Of a stretch of 64,000 nucleotides of DNA, positions 63,332-64,000 are shown one piece after another (position 1 is the first letter of the stretch; every line of letters starts with the position of its first letter). Below the pieces are notes generated by a model. The model saw only the letters and a program-made list of their open reading frames with translations. It ran no database searches and was not told where the DNA came from. The translations under genes and the position numbers were made by a program. Source of the DNA: Bartonella koehlerae C-29 (GTDB taxonomy: Bacteria > Pseudomonadota > Alphaproteobacteria > Rhizobiales > Rhizobiaceae); NCBI RefSeq assembly GCF_000706625.1, contig NZ_KL407334.1, forward strand, positions 914,389 to 978,388, written 5' to 3'.

Positions 63332-64000
63332 ATGGCACTACCAGATTTTACTATGCAACAGCTTTTAGAAGCAGGTGTACACTTTGGTCACCAGACTCAT
63401 CGCTGGAATCCGAAGATGACTCCTTATATTTATGGTCAGCGTAACAATATTCATATTATTGATCTTGCTCAGACTGTTCCACTTTTACACCAAGCGCTTA
63501 AACTTGTTTCAGATACGGTTGCACGTGGTGGTCGCATTCTTTTTGTTGGTACCAAGCGGCAGGCTTCTGATATTATTGCAGATGCGGCGAATCGTTCGGC
63601 ACAATATTATGTTAATGCACGTTGGCTCGGAGGCATGCTGACAAACTGGAAGACAATTTCCAATTCGATACATCGTTTGCGTAAACTAGACAAAATTCTT
63701 GCTGCTGAAGCGCAAGGCTTTACTAAAAAAGAACGTTTAAATCTTGAACGTGATCGTGAAAAGCTTCACCGTGCACTTGGTGGCATTAAGGATATGGGGT
63801 GTGTTCCAGATCTTATATTTATTATTGATACCAACAAAGAAAATATTGCTATACAAGAAGCAAAACGTTTAGGTGTTCCTGTTATTGCTATTATTGATAC
63901 CAACTGCGATCCTGATAACGTTGATCATCCGATACCCGGTAATGATGATGCTTCGCGGGCTATTTCTCTTTATTGTGATCTTTTTGCTCGTGCAGCTCTT
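63332..64000 (+). CDS. rpsB: 30S ribosomal protein S2 (partial, runs off the right edge)
   Basis: The first 223 codons of S2, which binds late to the 30S subunit and is needed for S1 attachment. [20 protein letters not shown] is the conserved N-terminus. [29 protein letters not shown] and [12 protein letters not shown] follow. ATG 63332 is used. An in-frame ATG 9 bp upstream lies too close to the ribosome site. The leader from about 63230 contains short stems (such as GTAGA/TCTAC near 63280-63294) and may carry S2 autoregulation, but I cannot match a known motif. tsf is expected next. Confidence 0.97.
   Translation, partial: MALPDFTMQQLLEAGVHFGHQTHRWNPKMTPYIYGQRNNIHIIDLAQTVPLLHQALKLVSDTVARGGRILFVGTKRQASDIIADAANRSAQYYVNARWLGGMLTNWKTISNSIHRLRKLDKILAAEAQGFTKKERLNLERDREKLHRALGGIKDMGCVPDLIFIIDTNKENIAIQEAKRLGVPVIAIIDTNCDPDNVDHPIPGNDDASRAISLYCDLFARAAL

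Overview
The window looks like the chromosome of a Bartonella species (Alphaproteobacteria, Hyphomicrobiales/Rhizobiales). The sequence is AT-rich with loose, AT-rich spacers and several decayed genes. It carries families typical of this order: a RirA-type iron regulator, a fused IspDF, a pyruvate dehydrogenase E1 beta with its own lipoyl domain, an NDUFA12-like complex I protein, an NtrY/NtrX pair next to trkA, and an EipB envelope protein. The genus is inferred from remembered gene order and protein families. I cannot fix the species.

Layout. 0.3-8.1 kb: a PpiD-like periplasmic foldase faces away from a central metabolism run (tpiA, secG, pyrG, kdsA, eno) followed by a TM2-domain membrane protein. 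8.4-15.8 kb: an FtsB/DivIC-like protein, then the pyruvate dehydrogenase locus (pdhA, pdhB, pdhC, lpdA), lipA, which makes the lipoyl cofactor, and a Coq10-like protein. 15.9-18.1 kb, minus strand: rirA, ispDF and a CinA C-terminal-domain protein, closely packed. 18.2-23.2 kb: ntrY, ntrX and trkA. 23.3-24.0 kb: a decayed glycosyltransferase gene. 24.2-29.4 kb: the clpP-clpX-lon-hupB proteostasis and nucleoid block. 29.5-38.1 kb: mostly housekeeping genes (trmFO, tRNA-Leu, tig, gatB, an NDUFA12-like gene, a DUF2155 gene, a rhomboid protease, rlmB) separated by long spacers. 38.2-52.5 kb: the translation and transcription superoperon (tRNA-Tyr, tRNA-Gly, tuf, tRNA-Trp, secE, nusG, rplK, rplA, rplJ, rplL, rpoB, rpoC), closed by a strong terminator. 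52.5-63.2 kb: a mixed region with a dead MerR-family regulator, a nitroreductase, sdaA, a small unknown protein, a D-Ala-D-Ala carboxypeptidase, a frameshifted clpS upstream of intact clpA, a HIT protein, a RidA protein and eipB. The right edge cuts rpsB.

The genes are mostly core functions: carbon flow from triose phosphate to acetyl-CoA, lipoylation, isoprenoid and KDO precursors, ATP-dependent proteolysis, tRNA modification and charging, and the transcription and translation machinery. The most informative observations concern genome decay and gene-start anomalies. clpS has lost one base beside an intact clpA. A glycosyltransferase, a MerR regulator and probably a small membrane protein have decayed. 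ispDF keeps its full IspD nucleotide-binding N-terminus but has no ATG, GTG or TTG in front of it. NtrX lacks the GAFTGA loop that contacts sigma-54. I saw no CRISPR array, insertion sequence, prophage, rRNA or secretion locus, and no convincing novel multi-gene system.
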